64,000 nucleotides of DNA. Origin: RYN-230 sp963851025. Lineage in GTDB: Bacteria > Actinomycetota > Actinomycetes > Streptosporangiales > Streptosporangiaceae. The stretch lies in the NCBI GenBank assembly GCA_963851025.1, contig CAWKOA010000022.1, positions 186,001 to 250,000 of the forward strand. Reading direction: 5' to 3'. The notes under the pieces are model-generated. The model had not been told where the DNA came from and ran no database searches. It saw only the letters and a program-made list of their open reading frames with translations. Positions within the stretch are counted from its first letter, which is position 1. Every line of letters starts with the position of its first letter. Positions 17,692-25,850 of the stretch are shown piece after piece. Both the position numbers and the translations under genes were made by a program.

Positions 17692-17903
17692 GCATCAGGC
17701 TGCGGGTCAACCCGATCGCCTGCACCGGGCACGGCATGTGCGCCGAACTGCTTCCGGAGATCATCTCACTGGACCAGTGGGGCTACCCGATCCTGGCCGC
17801 CGAGGCGGTTCCCCGGCCGCTGGCCGGGCACGCCCGGCGGGCCGCGGAACTCTGCCCGACGCTGGCCCTGCTCATCGACGAGAGCCGGCACCGGCCGCGC
17901 TGA
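17688..17903 (+). CDS. Small [3Fe-4S]-type ferredoxin
   Basis: The 71-residue protein starts MSIRLRVNPIACTGHGMC and has three cluster cysteines, in CTGHGMC (residues 12 and 18) and LCPTLAL (near residue 55), with His replacing the central cysteine. That is the pattern of actinobacterial single-cluster 3Fe-4S ferredoxins that serve P450s and reductases. Its ATG overlaps the nuoF-like stop, so it is the last gene of the operon and the likely soluble electron partner of the NuoF-like protein. It converges, with a three-base gap, on the gene at 17907. Confidence 0.85.
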   Translation: MSIRLRVNPIACTGHGMCAELLPEIISLDQWGYPILAAEAVPRPLAGHARRAAELCPTLALLIDESRHRPR

Positions 17904-17906
17904 CGG

Positions 17907-18446
17907 TCAGTTGTCGCCCGGCTGGCCGCCGCCGCCGTCGTCATCGCCCTGCACCGGGCTGACGACGTCGGAGGGGACCGAGCCAGTGCAGGTCACGGTC
18001 AGGCTCACGCCGCTGCTCCCGGCCAGGAAGACCACCCGGGCCATGGCGGCGGGCCCGCGCACCACGTCGTCGGCCGCGTAGCCCTGCTGCGGGCTCCACG
18101 AGATCAGGTACGCGTCCGATCCCGCGCAGCCCGCCAGCACGCTGCCGCCCGACGAGCTGAGCAGCGTGCCCGCGGCGGACGTATCGGAGGCCGAGGCCTC
18201 CGGGGTAGCGCCCGCAGGCCGGTGACTCCGCGCCGGGGACGGCCGGGCCGCGGCCGATGGGTCAGGCTCCCGCCTCCCGCTGGCCAGCGCGTGATTGACC
18301 GCCGACACGGTCAGCTGCTGGGTCGGCGGGGCGGCGATGCTCTGCCCGATCAGGGAGACCGCGGCGAGGCTGCCGCCCGTCGCCGCGACCACGCCGAGCA
18401 GCCACGCCCCGGCCGCGAGGAAGACACGGGTGTGCACGGTGGCCAT
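17907..18446 (-). CDS. Membrane-anchored extracytoplasmic protein, unknown function
   Basis: The 179-residue protein starts MATVHTRVFLAAGAWLLGVVAATGGSLAAVSLIG, a signal-anchor, followed by a Pro/Ser-rich linker (residues about 65-105) and a small extracytoplasmic domain (LSSSGGSVLAGCAGSDAYLISWSPQQGYAADDVVRG ... VSLTVTCTGS) with two cysteines that could form a disulfide. It ends in an acidic Gly-rich tail. I do not recognise a family. It diverges from the response regulator at 18562 and may be a target or accessory sensor of that two-component system. I chose the ATG at 18446 since the upstream extension lacks signal features. Confidence 0.7.
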   Translation of the reverse strand: MATVHTRVFLAAGAWLLGVVAATGGSLAAVSLIGQSIAAPPTQQLTVSAVNHALASGRREPDPSAAARPSPARSHRPAGATPEASASDTSAAGTLLSSSGGSVLAGCAGSDAYLISWSPQQGYAADDVVRGPAAMARVVFLAGSSGVSLTVTCTGSVPSDVVSPVQGDDDGGGGQPGDN

Positions 18447-18561
18447 GGTCGCGGACCGCAGTTTAAGAATGGGTAAAGCCAGCCTCAAGAGACCGGCCGC
18501 TGGCCTGATCCGGCGGCCGGACAGGCTGCAGCACAAGGGGCTGGCGGATAACGTCGTGATC

Positions 18562-19248
18562 ATGGCTCAGCTGCTCCTGGTGGAGGATGACGCCGCAATC
18601 CGCGGTGCGCTCATCAGGTCTCTCACCGAGCGGGGGCACGCGGTAACCAGCACGGCCAGCGCGATGACCGCGCTGCAGCACGTGCACAGCACACCACCGG
18701 ACCTGGTCCTGCTCGACCTGGGCCTGCCCGACCTGGGCGGCTACGAGGCGCTGCGCATGCTCCGCGCGATCAGCCAGGTCCCGGTCATGGTGATCACCGC
18801 CCGGGACGACGAGGCCGAGATCATCCGGGTCCTGGACGCCGGGGCGGACGACTACGTGGTCAAGCCGTTCGGCGCCGGCCAGATCGAGGCCCGGATCCGC
18901 GCCGTGCTGCGGCGCGGCGCGGACGACCAGCGCGAGAGCCCGGGCCCGGTGGTGGTGGGCGGGCTGTGCCTCGACGCCGACGCCCGCGAAGCCAGCCTGG
19001 ACGGCACGCCACTCGACCTGAGCCGGCGGGAATTCGAGTTGCTGCACTACCTGGTGGCCCACGCCGGGCAGGTGGTGACCCGCCGGGACCTGCTCACCCA
19101 CGTCTGGCAGCTGCCCTACGGCGGCGCGGACAAGACGGTGGACGTGCACATCTCCTGGCTGCGCCGCAAGCTGGGCGAGACCGCCCAGCAGCCCCGGTAC
19201 CTGCACACCGTCCGCGGCGTCGGGGTCAAGCTGACCGCCCCCGCCTGA
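18562..19248 (+). CDS. OmpR/PhoB-family response regulator
   Basis: The 228-residue protein has a receiver domain (phosphoacceptor Asp52 in LVLLDLGLPD, acidic pair EDD at 8-10, Lys in DDYVVKPF) and a C-terminal winged helix (RREFELLHYLVAHAGQVVTRRDLL ... VDVHISWLRRKLGE ... LHTVRGVGVKL) typical of the OmpR class. It should activate or repress transcription when phosphorylated by the kinase encoded eight bases downstream. The ATG at 18562 begins MAQLLLVEDD, the normal receiver start. The divergent neighbour at 18446 and the redox operon just before are plausible targets, but no repeated operator was found. Confidence 0.93.
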   Translation: MAQLLLVEDDAAIRGALIRSLTERGHAVTSTASAMTALQHVHSTPPDLVLLDLGLPDLGGYEALRMLRAISQVPVMVITARDDEAEIIRVLDAGADDYVVKPFGAGQIEARIRAVLRRGADDQRESPGPVVVGGLCLDADAREASLDGTPLDLSRREFELLHYLVAHAGQVVTRRDLLTHVWQLPYGGADKTVDVHISWLRRKLGETAQQPRYLHTVRGVGVKLTAPA

Positions 19249-19256
19249 GGCCCGTC

Positions 19257-20711
19257 ATGAGACTGCGGATCATCCTCCTGGTGGTCGCGATCACCTCGAT
19301 GGTGCTGATCGCGTTCCTGGTGCCGCTGGCCCTGGTGCTGCGCACCTCGGCGGCCGACCGCGCGGTGAGCTCGGCCACGGTCCGGGCCCAGTGGATGGCC
19401 CCGCTGGTGGCCACGCTCAGCGGCGCCAGCCTGAAGGCGGCCGTCGACCAGGTGAACGCCGAGGACAAGACCCAGGCCATCACGGTGTTCCTGCCTGGCG
19501 GCCCGGTGCTCGGCCAGCCCGCGGCCCGGTCGGCCGGGGTCCGGCTGGCGACCAAGGGACGCAGCTTCTCCACCCCCTTCCAGGGCGGAGTCGAAGTGCT
19601 CGTCGCCGTCCAGGGCCTGCCCCGGGGAACCGCGGTGATCCGGGCGTTCGTGCCGGGCGCGCAGCTGCGGGCCGGGGTGGACCGGTCCTGGCTGGTGCTG
19701 GGCGGCGTGGGGCTGGGCCTCCTGCTGCTCAGCGTGGCGGTCGCCGATCAGCTGGCCCGGTCCCTGGTCCGCACCCTGCGCGCCCTGGCCCGGGCCGCTG
19801 ACCAGCTCGCGGCCGGGAACCTCGGCACCCGGGCCCAGGTGGCCGGGCCGCCGGAGATGCGCCAGGTGAGCACCGGGCTGAACCGTCTCGCGGCGCGCAT
19901 CGGGGAGCTCCTGGCCCACGAGCGGGAAACCGCCGCGGACCTGTCCCACCGGCTGCGCACCCCGCTGACCGCCTTGCGGATCGACGCCGAGTCGCTGCAG
20001 GACCGCAGCGAGCGCGCACAGCTGCTGAGCGACGTGGACGGCCTGCAGCGGACCGTGAACGAGATCATCCGTGAGGCCCGGCGGCCGGCCGGCCAGGGCA
20101 CCCGGATCGCCTGCGATGCCGCCGAGGTGGTCGCCGGGCGGGCGGCGTTCTGGCAGCCGCTCGCCGATGACCAGGAGCGCCAGCTGGGCATCAGGATCGC
20201 CGCTGGTCCCGTCCTGGTCGGGGTGTCCCGCGACGACCTCGCCGCCTGCACGGACATCCTGCTCGAGAACGTGTTCTCGCATACGGCGGAAGGGACGGCC
20301 TTCTCGGTACGGGTCAGCCACCGGGCCGGCGGCGGCGCCTGGGTGGTGGTGTCGGATGGCGGGCCCGGGTTCGCTGACCCGGACGCGGCCCGCCGGGGCC
20401 GGTCCAGCGCCGGCTCCACCGGCCTGGGCCTGGACATCGCCCGGCGCATCGCCGAGGCCTCGGGCGGGACACTGACCGTCGGCCGCTCAGCCTCGGGCGG
20501 CGGGGCGGTCACGGCCGGCTTCGGGCCGCCCGCGGGGGCCGGCGGGCCGCCCCGGCGCGGCCGGCGGGTCCGCCCGCAACTGCTCCGGCGCCGGCCGGGC
20601 GCCGCGGCCCCCGGCGACTGGCCCGACGATCCCCCGCCCTGGGCGGTCCTGGCGGACCAGGGCCGCCGCCCGGCCGACCCGGGAGACGGCTCAGCCGGGC
20701 CGGGGTCTTAG
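19257..20711 (+). CDS. Two-component sensor histidine kinase
   Basis: A 484-residue HAMP-type kinase. Two membrane segments (residues about 4-28 and 142-163) flank a short extracytoplasmic sensor. A HAMP linker follows, then the H-box DLSHRLRTPLTALRID with phosphoacceptor His231, and an ATPase domain with N-box LLENVFSHTAEGTAF, G1 SDGGPGF and G2 STGLGLDIARRI. The last 60 residues are an Arg/Pro-rich extension. The cognate regulator lies eight bases upstream. The gene's stop codon lies in the first unit of a 17-base tandem repeat, so the C-terminal end may have moved with repeat number. The sensed signal is unknown; the neighbourhood suggests a redox or envelope cue. Confidence 0.92.
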   Translation: MRLRIILLVVAITSMVLIAFLVPLALVLRTSAADRAVSSATVRAQWMAPLVATLSGASLKAAVDQVNAEDKTQAITVFLPGGPVLGQPAARSAGVRLATKGRSFSTPFQGGVEVLVAVQGLPRGTAVIRAFVPGAQLRAGVDRSWLVLGGVGLGLLLLSVAVADQLARSLVRTLRALARAADQLAAGNLGTRAQVAGPPEMRQVSTGLNRLAARIGELLAHERETAADLSHRLRTPLTALRIDAESLQDRSERAQLLSDVDGLQRTVNEIIREARRPAGQGTRIACDAAEVVAGRAAFWQPLADDQERQLGIRIAAGPVLVGVSRDDLAACTDILLENVFSHTAEGTAFSVRVSHRAGGGAWVVVSDGGPGFADPDAARRGRSSAGSTGLGLDIARRIAEASGGTLTVGRSASGGGAVTAGFGPPAGAGGPPRRGRRVRPQLLRRRPGAAAPGDWPDDPPPWAVLADQGRRPADPGDGSAGPGS

Positions 20712-20790
20712 CCAGGCCCGTGTCTTAGCCAGGCCCGTGTCTTAGCCAGGCCCGTGTCTTAGCCGGGTCCGGGTCTTAGCCGGGGTGCGG
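20706..20790. repeat. 17-bp tandem repeat, five units
   Basis: Units TCTTAGCCAGGCCCGTG at 20706-20722, 20723-20739 and 20740-20756 are identical; two degenerate units follow to 20790. Each carries CTTAG, and the TAG of the first unit is the stop codon of the histidine kinase. Confidence 0.93.
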
Positions 20791-20890
20791 CCGCCGAGAT
20801 AAGGCATCTTCCCGATGTGCGGCCCGGGGCCTTACGACGAACCTCAATGGTGTGCGGTCATGACCGTGGCCGCCAGCCAAGGAGGAAGTC

Positions 20891-21085
20891 GTGCATCCAG
20901 TGATCCAGTCGGCGGTGGCCGCCCAGCACGTCAAGGACATGCTCGACCACGCCGCCGAAGACAACCGGGCCCGCGAGGCCCGCCGGGCCCGGCCAGGCCG
21001 CCACTGGCGGCGTCACGCGGACCAGGCTGCCCTGGCCCGCGCCGCCCGCCGCGACCCGGCCCCTACCCAGTGCTGCGCCGAGTAG
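20891..21085 (+). CDS. Small basic protein, unknown function
   Basis: A 64-residue protein starting at GTG 20891 after a strong AGGAGG-like site (AAGGAGGAAGTC). The N-terminal half is a predicted amphipathic helix (VIQSAVAAQHVKDMLDHAAEDNRAREARRAR) and the middle is very basic (RRARPGRHWRRH). Short proteins of this look are widespread and unnamed in actinomycetes. No function can be given. The ribosome site and coding-like codon use support it as real. It ends 42 bases before a terminator-like hairpin. Confidence 0.6.
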   Translation: MHPVIQSAVAAQHVKDMLDHAAEDNRAREARRARPGRHWRRHADQAALARAARRDPAPTQCCAE

Positions 21086-21127
21086 CCATCCTGGCCCGGT
21101 CCTGGGCCCGCGGCCCGCAGCCCCGTC

Positions 21128-21161
21128 CCCTCCCCGGCCCCGCCTGCGGGTCCGGGGAGGG
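21128..21161 (+). terminator. Terminator-like hairpin
   Basis: CCCTCCCCGG (21128-21137) pairs with CCGGGGAGGG (21152-21161), with a 14-base loop. It follows the small basic protein gene by 42 bases and has no T tract. Confidence 0.5.
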
Positions 21162-21272
21162 CCGGAGGCGGCGGGCGGAACCCTGAGTACTACTTTCAGT
21201 GACGGCTGGCTTCCTGGCCGTTCCGGGCATGTCCTGGCTGGTCCGCAAGCCGTCCACCGAACAGACCGTTTG

Positions 21273-21284
21273 GAACGCGTGTTC
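21273..21284. promoter_or_regulatory. LexA-type SOS box (GAAC-N4-GTTC)
   Basis: GAACGCGTGTTC, followed by GA, matches the actinobacterial LexA consensus core GAAC-N4-GTTC. It sits 22 bases before the start of the 125-residue gene at 21307, inside an AT-rich promoter patch (TTGGAA near 21271, TATTGT near 21295), where a repressor would block transcription. Confidence 0.6.
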
Positions 21285-21306
21285 GATTATTTGCTATTGT
21301 CGTGGC

Positions 21307-21684
21307 ATGGCAGCGTACGTTCCGCCGGGCTGGCCGACTGGGGTGCACCCGCCCGGCAGTACCGATTTCGAGGCCACCGCCGTGGCCTGGCTGCTCGACG
21401 TGGTGCCGCCCGACTACCGGCTGTACGGGGTGCTGCGGCGCCACCCCGTCGCGCTGGCTGCCATGGCCCGTCATCATGTGGCCGCGTGCGTGCAGGGGGC
21501 CCGCGAGGGGTACCGCACCGCCCGGACCGAGCTGGGCGGGGCGCTGCCGGCGCACGGGGTCAACGCGGTGCTGGCCGCCTACCGCAGTGAGGGACGCAGG
21601 CTGGTGGACACCGCGCGGGCCGTCGACCTGATCGGGCGGGCCCTGCGCGGCGAGGTGTTCAGCCCGCGGCTGCGCGCCGAGTAA
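21307..21684 (+). CDS. Conserved hypothetical protein, possibly SOS-controlled
   Basis: The 125-residue protein starts MAAYVPPGWPTGVHPPGS and continues FEATAVAWLLDVVPPDYRLYGVLRRHPVALAAMARHHV, a mostly helical sequence I recall as a conserved actinobacterial protein without a known role. No catalytic motif or membrane segment is seen. I prefer the ATG at 21307 because the conserved-looking segment begins there and a LexA-type box lies 22 bases upstream; an upstream in-frame start would put the box inside the gene. It converges on the SpoIIE phosphatase gene with an 11-base gap. A role in DNA damage response is inference from the box only. Confidence 0.7.
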   Translation: MAAYVPPGWPTGVHPPGSTDFEATAVAWLLDVVPPDYRLYGVLRRHPVALAAMARHHVAACVQGAREGYRTARTELGGALPAHGVNAVLAAYRSEGRRLVDTARAVDLIGRALRGEVFSPRLRAE

Positions 21685-21695
21685 GCCCCGGGCGT

Positions 21696-23930
21696 TCAGG
21701 TGGCGGCGCGGATGACCAGCACGGCCATGCCGTCCACCGCGGGGTGACCGCCGAAGGTCCGGACTTCCTCGTGGACCTTGTCCGCGACCACGTCTGCGGT
21801 CAGGCCGGTGCACGCGGCGAGCAGCCGCGCCAGCCCGTCGTCGTCGTCGAGCAGCCGGTCGCCGTCGCGCCGCCTGGTCACCCCGTCGGTGACGCAGAGC
21901 AGCAGGTCCCCGGGGCCGAGCCCGACCTGCTGCGCGGTGAACTCCTGTCCCTCGATCACGCCGAGCACCGGCTGGGGGGCCGCGGCGGTCTCGGGGCGCC
22001 CCTGGCCCCGCAGCGCCAGCGGCAGCGGCTGCCCGGCGCAGGCGAGCGAGATCCGCACCGGGGGGCCCGCCACGATCTCCCCGTGCTCGATCTCCCCGTG
22101 CACCAGGGTCACGAAGGTTCCCGGCACGCGCTCGTCCAGGATGAGCTGGTTCAGCTGGCCCAGCACGGCGGGGATGCCGAGCCCGGCCGCGCCCAGGATG
22201 CGCAGGGCGTTGCGGGCCAGCGAAGTCAGCGCCGGGGTGGCCGGCCCCGTCCCGCACACCTCGCCGATGGCGAATCGCCAGCGTCCCCCGGCCACCGGGA
22301 ACACGTCACAGAAGTCGCCGCCGCCCGCGTCGGGACTGGTCAGGCCAGCCCGGCCCAGGTCGGCACGGGCCGGGTCAGCCCGGGGCAGGTCGTGCGCGAA
22401 GGCCAGCTCGGCGCCGGGGATCCGGGGCAGCTCGGGCGGCACCAGGGTGGCCCGCAGCGCCTCGCTGGCCTGCCGCTGCTGCGCGGCGAGACGGGAGTTC
22501 TCCAGGGCCAGCGCGATCCGGCCCGCCAGGTCCTCGGCCAGCCCCTGCACCTCGCGGGACGGCCGCCCGCCGTGCGGGCCGCCCAGGATGAGCAGCCCCA
22601 GCGGGCCGCCCTGGGCGGTGAGCGGGAAGCACCAGGCGCCCCGGGCGGCCAGGTCAGCCACGCCTGCCGGGGCATCGGCCGGGACCACCGCGGCCAGCGG
22701 CCAGGAGCGGGCGGCGCGGCCACCCGGGGTGGTGGCCGGCGGCGCGAGGTCACAGCCCTGGTTCAGCAGCCAGGTCAGCGTGCCGGCCTGCGACTCGTCC
22801 GCGTGGCGGGCCACGGTGAGCCGCAGATCACCGCCGGGACCGGTGAGCAGCACCGCACACCAGGCCGCGAGCCGGGGCACCGCCACCTGCCCGGCCACGG
22901 CGAGGATCCGGTCCTGGTCCAGCGGGCCGGCCAGCAGCGCGCTGGCTTCGGCCAGGACCCCCATCCGGGCCCGCCGGGCCCGTTCCAGGCCGGCCAGCCG
23001 GGCCCGTTCCAGGACCGGCCCCATCTGGTCCGCGAGCTGCTGGAGCCGCTGGACGTCGCCGTCCGCGAACCGGCCGGGACGGGCGGCCGCGACCGCCAGC
23101 ACGCCGGTCACCCGGCCGTCCACGATGAACGGCACCGTCGACACGGACGGCGCGGTACGCAGCCACGCGGCCGGGCCGAGCCCGCTGGAGGCGCGGACCC
23201 CCAGGTCCCCGTCCTCGTCGGCGACCAGGGCGTAGGCGCTGTCCGCGGACGCGATCACCCGGGCCGACGCCACGCACTGGGCTAGCAGCACGTCATAGCC
23301 GGGCTCGCCCGGCGCCGCCGTGGCCGGGGGCGCTGTGCTGGCCTGCCCCGTGCTGGCCGGCCCCGTGCTGGCTGGTACAGCACTGGCTGGGCCGGTGCTG
23401 ACTGGCACAGTGCCGACGCTCCACGGGCCGGCCGGCACCACGGCGTCCAGCGCCTCCGGGCCGGTCCCGGCTTCCGGCACGCCGCCCGGGCCGCCGGGCA
23501 GGCCCATCCGGAACCAGACGGCCTTGGCGTCGGTCCCGTAGCTGACTCCCCAGGCCGCCGCCAGGGCGGAGGGCAGCAGCAGGCCGCGCCCGCCGGTGCG
23601 CTCGGCGGGGACGGTGTCGTCGGGCGCGGGACCGGGCACCATCCGGGCCGGGTGGCTGTCCCGGACCACGACCTCCACCGCACCCGCGGCGAGCTTGCAG
23701 GTGACCTGGACCTGGGTGCCGGCGTGCACTACGGCGTTGGTCACCAGCTCGCTGGTCAGCAGGACCGCGTCATCGACCAGCCCGCCGTCCGCGGCCGCAT
23801 CCGCGGCCGCGCCGGGACCGGCTTCCAGCCAGGAACACAGCGTGTCGCGCACGAACTTGCGGGCCGCCGCGACGGCCGCAGGCTCAGGCAGGTACGCCGC
23901 ACTGGCGACGAGGTCCTTGCGTCCCTTCAC
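21696..23930 (-). CDS. SpoIIE-family protein phosphatase with HATPase and GAF domains
   Basis: The 744-residue regulator combines an N-terminal RsbW-like ATPase (residues about 10-145; LLTSELVTNAVVHAGTQ and RTGGRGLLLPSALA), a low-complexity linker (about 170-205), two GAF-like regions (about 210-480) and a C-terminal PP2C-type SpoIIE domain (about 510-744; GGGDFCDVFPVAGGRWRFAIGEVCGTGPA, FVTLVHGEIE, LLLCVTDGVTRRRDG). Such proteins act in partner-switching control of sigma factors, dephosphorylating anti-anti-sigma proteins and sometimes acting as the anti-sigma kinase too. The linker is coded by degenerate 15-base repeats at about 23335-23420. No STAS or sigma gene is adjacent. Confidence 0.9.
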   Translation of the reverse strand: MKGRKDLVASAAYLPEPAAVAAARKFVRDTLCSWLEAGPGAAADAAADGGLVDDAVLLTSELVTNAVVHAGTQVQVTCKLAAGAVEVVVRDSHPARMVPGPAPDDTVPAERTGGRGLLLPSALAAAWGVSYGTDAKAVWFRMGLPGGPGGVPEAGTGPEALDAVVPAGPWSVGTVPVSTGPASAVPASTGPASTGQASTAPPATAAPGEPGYDVLLAQCVASARVIASADSAYALVADEDGDLGVRASSGLGPAAWLRTAPSVSTVPFIVDGRVTGVLAVAAARPGRFADGDVQRLQQLADQMGPVLERARLAGLERARRARMGVLAEASALLAGPLDQDRILAVAGQVAVPRLAAWCAVLLTGPGGDLRLTVARHADESQAGTLTWLLNQGCDLAPPATTPGGRAARSWPLAAVVPADAPAGVADLAARGAWCFPLTAQGGPLGLLILGGPHGGRPSREVQGLAEDLAGRIALALENSRLAAQQRQASEALRATLVPPELPRIPGAELAFAHDLPRADPARADLGRAGLTSPDAGGGDFCDVFPVAGGRWRFAIGEVCGTGPATPALTSLARNALRILGAAGLGIPAVLGQLNQLILDERVPGTFVTLVHGEIEHGEIVAGPPVRISLACAGQPLPLALRGQGRPETAAAPQPVLGVIEGQEFTAQQVGLGPGDLLLCVTDGVTRRRDGDRLLDDDDGLARLLAACTGLTADVVADKVHEEVRTFGGHPAVDGMAVLVIRAAT

Positions 23931-23953
23931 GTGCCCTCTTGGATTCCCAACGA

Positions 23954-24622
23954 TTAGGTACGGTCGCCCACGATCGGCGCCGGCCGTGACCAGCCATCAC
24001 CGGCGATGTACTCCCGCACCACCTTCGCGGGGACACCAGCGATCACGCAGCGGTCAGGCACCAGCCCGCGGACCACCGAGCCCGCGGCCACCACCACATT
24101 ACGGCCGATCTGCGCGCCTGGCAGCACGATCACACCAGCTCCTAGCCAGGTTCCCGGGCCGATGGAGACGGCGGTGTTACTCGGCCACTGCCGCCCGATC
24201 GGCACGTCGGGGTCGGCGTAGCCGTGGTTCTGGTCGGTGATGTACACGTACGGGCCGGTGAATACGTCGTCACCGATCACGATCGAATGGTGCGCGATGA
24301 TGTGGCTGCCCCGGCCGATCACGCACCGGTTCCCGACCCGCAGCACCGGCGTGTCGCCCAGCTGGTGGCCGGGAACCATGCCCGCGGTCAGGCTGACCTC
24401 GGCCCCGATCAGCGTGCCGGCGCCGACCTCGATCCACGCTTCGCCGTAGAGCGCGCCAGTCGGGAACGACATGGCCGAGCCGGGGCCGAACGCGGCGAAC
24501 CGGCGGCCGGCCGGGGTGGCCGGGGTGATCACGCCCGCCCGCTGGGCCGCCTGCCACGCGCGGTGCACCACCCGCCACGCCAGCGTGCGGTATCCCCTGG
24601 CGAGAGCCTCCCTGGCCGGCAT
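23954..24622 (-). CDS. Hexapeptide-repeat acyltransferase
   Basis: The 222-residue protein is a left-handed beta-helix acyltransferase: many hexapeptide repeats ([LIV]-G-x4) run from residue about 65 to 200 (IEVGAGTLIGAEVSL, CVIGRGSHIIAHHSIVIGDDVFTG, VSIGPGTWLGAGVIVLPGAQIGRNVVVAAGSVV). The end VIAGVPAKVVREY is the usual end of NodL/LacA/WbbJ-type O-acetyltransferases. The acceptor sugar is unknown. It lies seven bases from the start-proximal end of rlmN's stop and 23 bases before the SpoIIE gene, all on one strand, so it may be cotranscribed with rlmN. Confidence 0.85.
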   Translation of the reverse strand: MPAREALARGYRTLAWRVVHRAWQAAQRAGVITPATPAGRRFAAFGPGSAMSFPTGALYGEAWIEVGAGTLIGAEVSLTAGMVPGHQLGDTPVLRVGNRCVIGRGSHIIAHHSIVIGDDVFTGPYVYITDQNHGYADPDVPIGRQWPSNTAVSIGPGTWLGAGVIVLPGAQIGRNVVVAAGSVVRGLVPDRCVIAGVPAKVVREYIAGDGWSRPAPIVGDRT

Positions 24623-24628
24623 GAACGA

Positions 24629-25762
24629 CTACGGTACCCGGGCGCTGATCTGGAGCGTCTCAGGCACCCGGGCCCCGGGGGCCAGCGACGGCGCGGCGAG
24701 CTGGCCGCATGCCCCGTCGATCTGGCTGCCCCGGGTGTCGCGCATGGTGACCGGGATCCCGCGGTCCGCCAGCCGGTCCTCGAATTCGCGCATGGAGCCC
24801 GGCTCGGACGCCGTCCAGCGGGAGCCCGGGGTGGGATTGAGCGGGATCAGGTTCACGTGCGCGAGCCGGCCCGCCAGCAGCCCGGCCAGCGCGTCGGCCC
24901 GCCAGGCCTGGTCGTTGACGTCCTTGATCAGCGCATACTCAACGGAAACCCGCCGGCCGGTGGCGGCCGCGTAGTCCCAGGCGGCCCCGAGCACCTCGGC
25001 CACCTTCCACCGGCGGTTGACCGGGACCAGTTCGTCGCGCAGCCCGTCATCGGGGGCATGCAGCGAGACGGCCAGCCGCACCTGCAGGCCCTCGTCCGTG
25101 AGCCGCCGGATGGCGGGAACCAGCCCGACGGTGGAGACCGTCACCGACCGCTGGGAGATGCCCAGGCCGTCCGGGACCGGGTCGGTGATGCGGCGCACGG
25201 CCCGCAGCACGCTGGCGTAGTTGGCGAGCGGCTCGCCCATGCCCATGAACACGATGTTGGAGACCCGTCCCGGGCCGCCTGGCACCTCGCCCCGGGCCAG
25301 GGCCCGCGCGCCCGCGACGACCTGGGCGACGATCTCCGCCGCGGACAGGTTCCTGGTCAGCCCGGCCTGGCCGGTGGCGCAGAACGGGCAGGCCATCCCG
25401 CAGCCCGCCTGGGAGGACACGCACATGGTGACCCGCCGCGGGTAGCGCATCAGGACGGACTCGATGAGCGCGCCGTCGAAGGCCCGCCACAGCGTCTTGC
25501 GGGTCATCCCCTCGTCGCAGGTCAGTTCCTGCTGCGGGGTGAGCAGCCGGGGCAGCAGGCCGCCCGCCAGCTGATCGCGGGAGGCGGCCGGCAGGTCGGT
25601 CATGTCCGCCGGGTCATCGGTCAGCCGCGCGAAGTAGTGGCGGGACAGCTGATCGGCGCGGAACGCCGGGCCGCCCAGCTCGGCGGCGGCAGCGCGGCGC
25701 TCCGCCGGATCCAGGTCAGCCAGATGCCGGGGCGGTCGGGTGGGGGTTGCTCTGCCAGGCAC
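24629..25762 (-). CDS. rlmN: 23S rRNA/tRNA adenine-C2 methyltransferase RlmN
   Basis: RlmN is a radical-SAM enzyme that methylates C2 of A2503 in 23S rRNA and A37 of some tRNAs. The cluster motif AGCGMACPFCATG is present, preceded by the substrate-helping MCVSSQ, and the C-terminal catalytic cysteine is in GSQIDGACGQLA. SAM-site sequences NIVFMGMGEPLANY, QRSVTVSTVGLVP and LAVSLHAP are intact. At 377 residues it has normal length. Translation starts at GTG 25762 (VPGRATPTRPP). In Streptomyces the gene lies next to cdsA and frr; here a Suppressor-of-fused gene on the other strand has come between. Confidence 0.95.
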   Translation of the reverse strand: MPGRATPTRPPRHLADLDPAERRAAAAELGGPAFRADQLSRHYFARLTDDPADMTDLPAASRDQLAGGLLPRLLTPQQELTCDEGMTRKTLWRAFDGALIESVLMRYPRRVTMCVSSQAGCGMACPFCATGQAGLTRNLSAAEIVAQVVAGARALARGEVPGGPGRVSNIVFMGMGEPLANYASVLRAVRRITDPVPDGLGISQRSVTVSTVGLVPAIRRLTDEGLQVRLAVSLHAPDDGLRDELVPVNRRWKVAEVLGAAWDYAAATGRRVSVEYALIKDVNDQAWRADALAGLLAGRLAHVNLIPLNPTPGSRWTASEPGSMREFEDRLADRGIPVTMRDTRGSQIDGACGQLAAPSLAPGARVPETLQISARVP

Positions 25763-25850
25763 CTGCGCTCCGTTGAAAGGCCGTTTCGAACGCTTAACAA
25801 TATCCCGGGTGCGGCGGCGGTGATCTGCGGCGGCTCAGTAGATTTCGGGT

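Noticed and set aside
20706..20790. CRISPR array
   Set aside because: The units follow each other without spacers and there are no cas genes. The same holds for the other tandem arrays in the window.
21273..21320. PafBC-type damage promoter (TTGTC-GTG) next to the LexA box
   Set aside because: The sequence TTGTCGTGG lacks one base of the consensus and overlaps the start codon, so it cannot work as a promoter for this gene.
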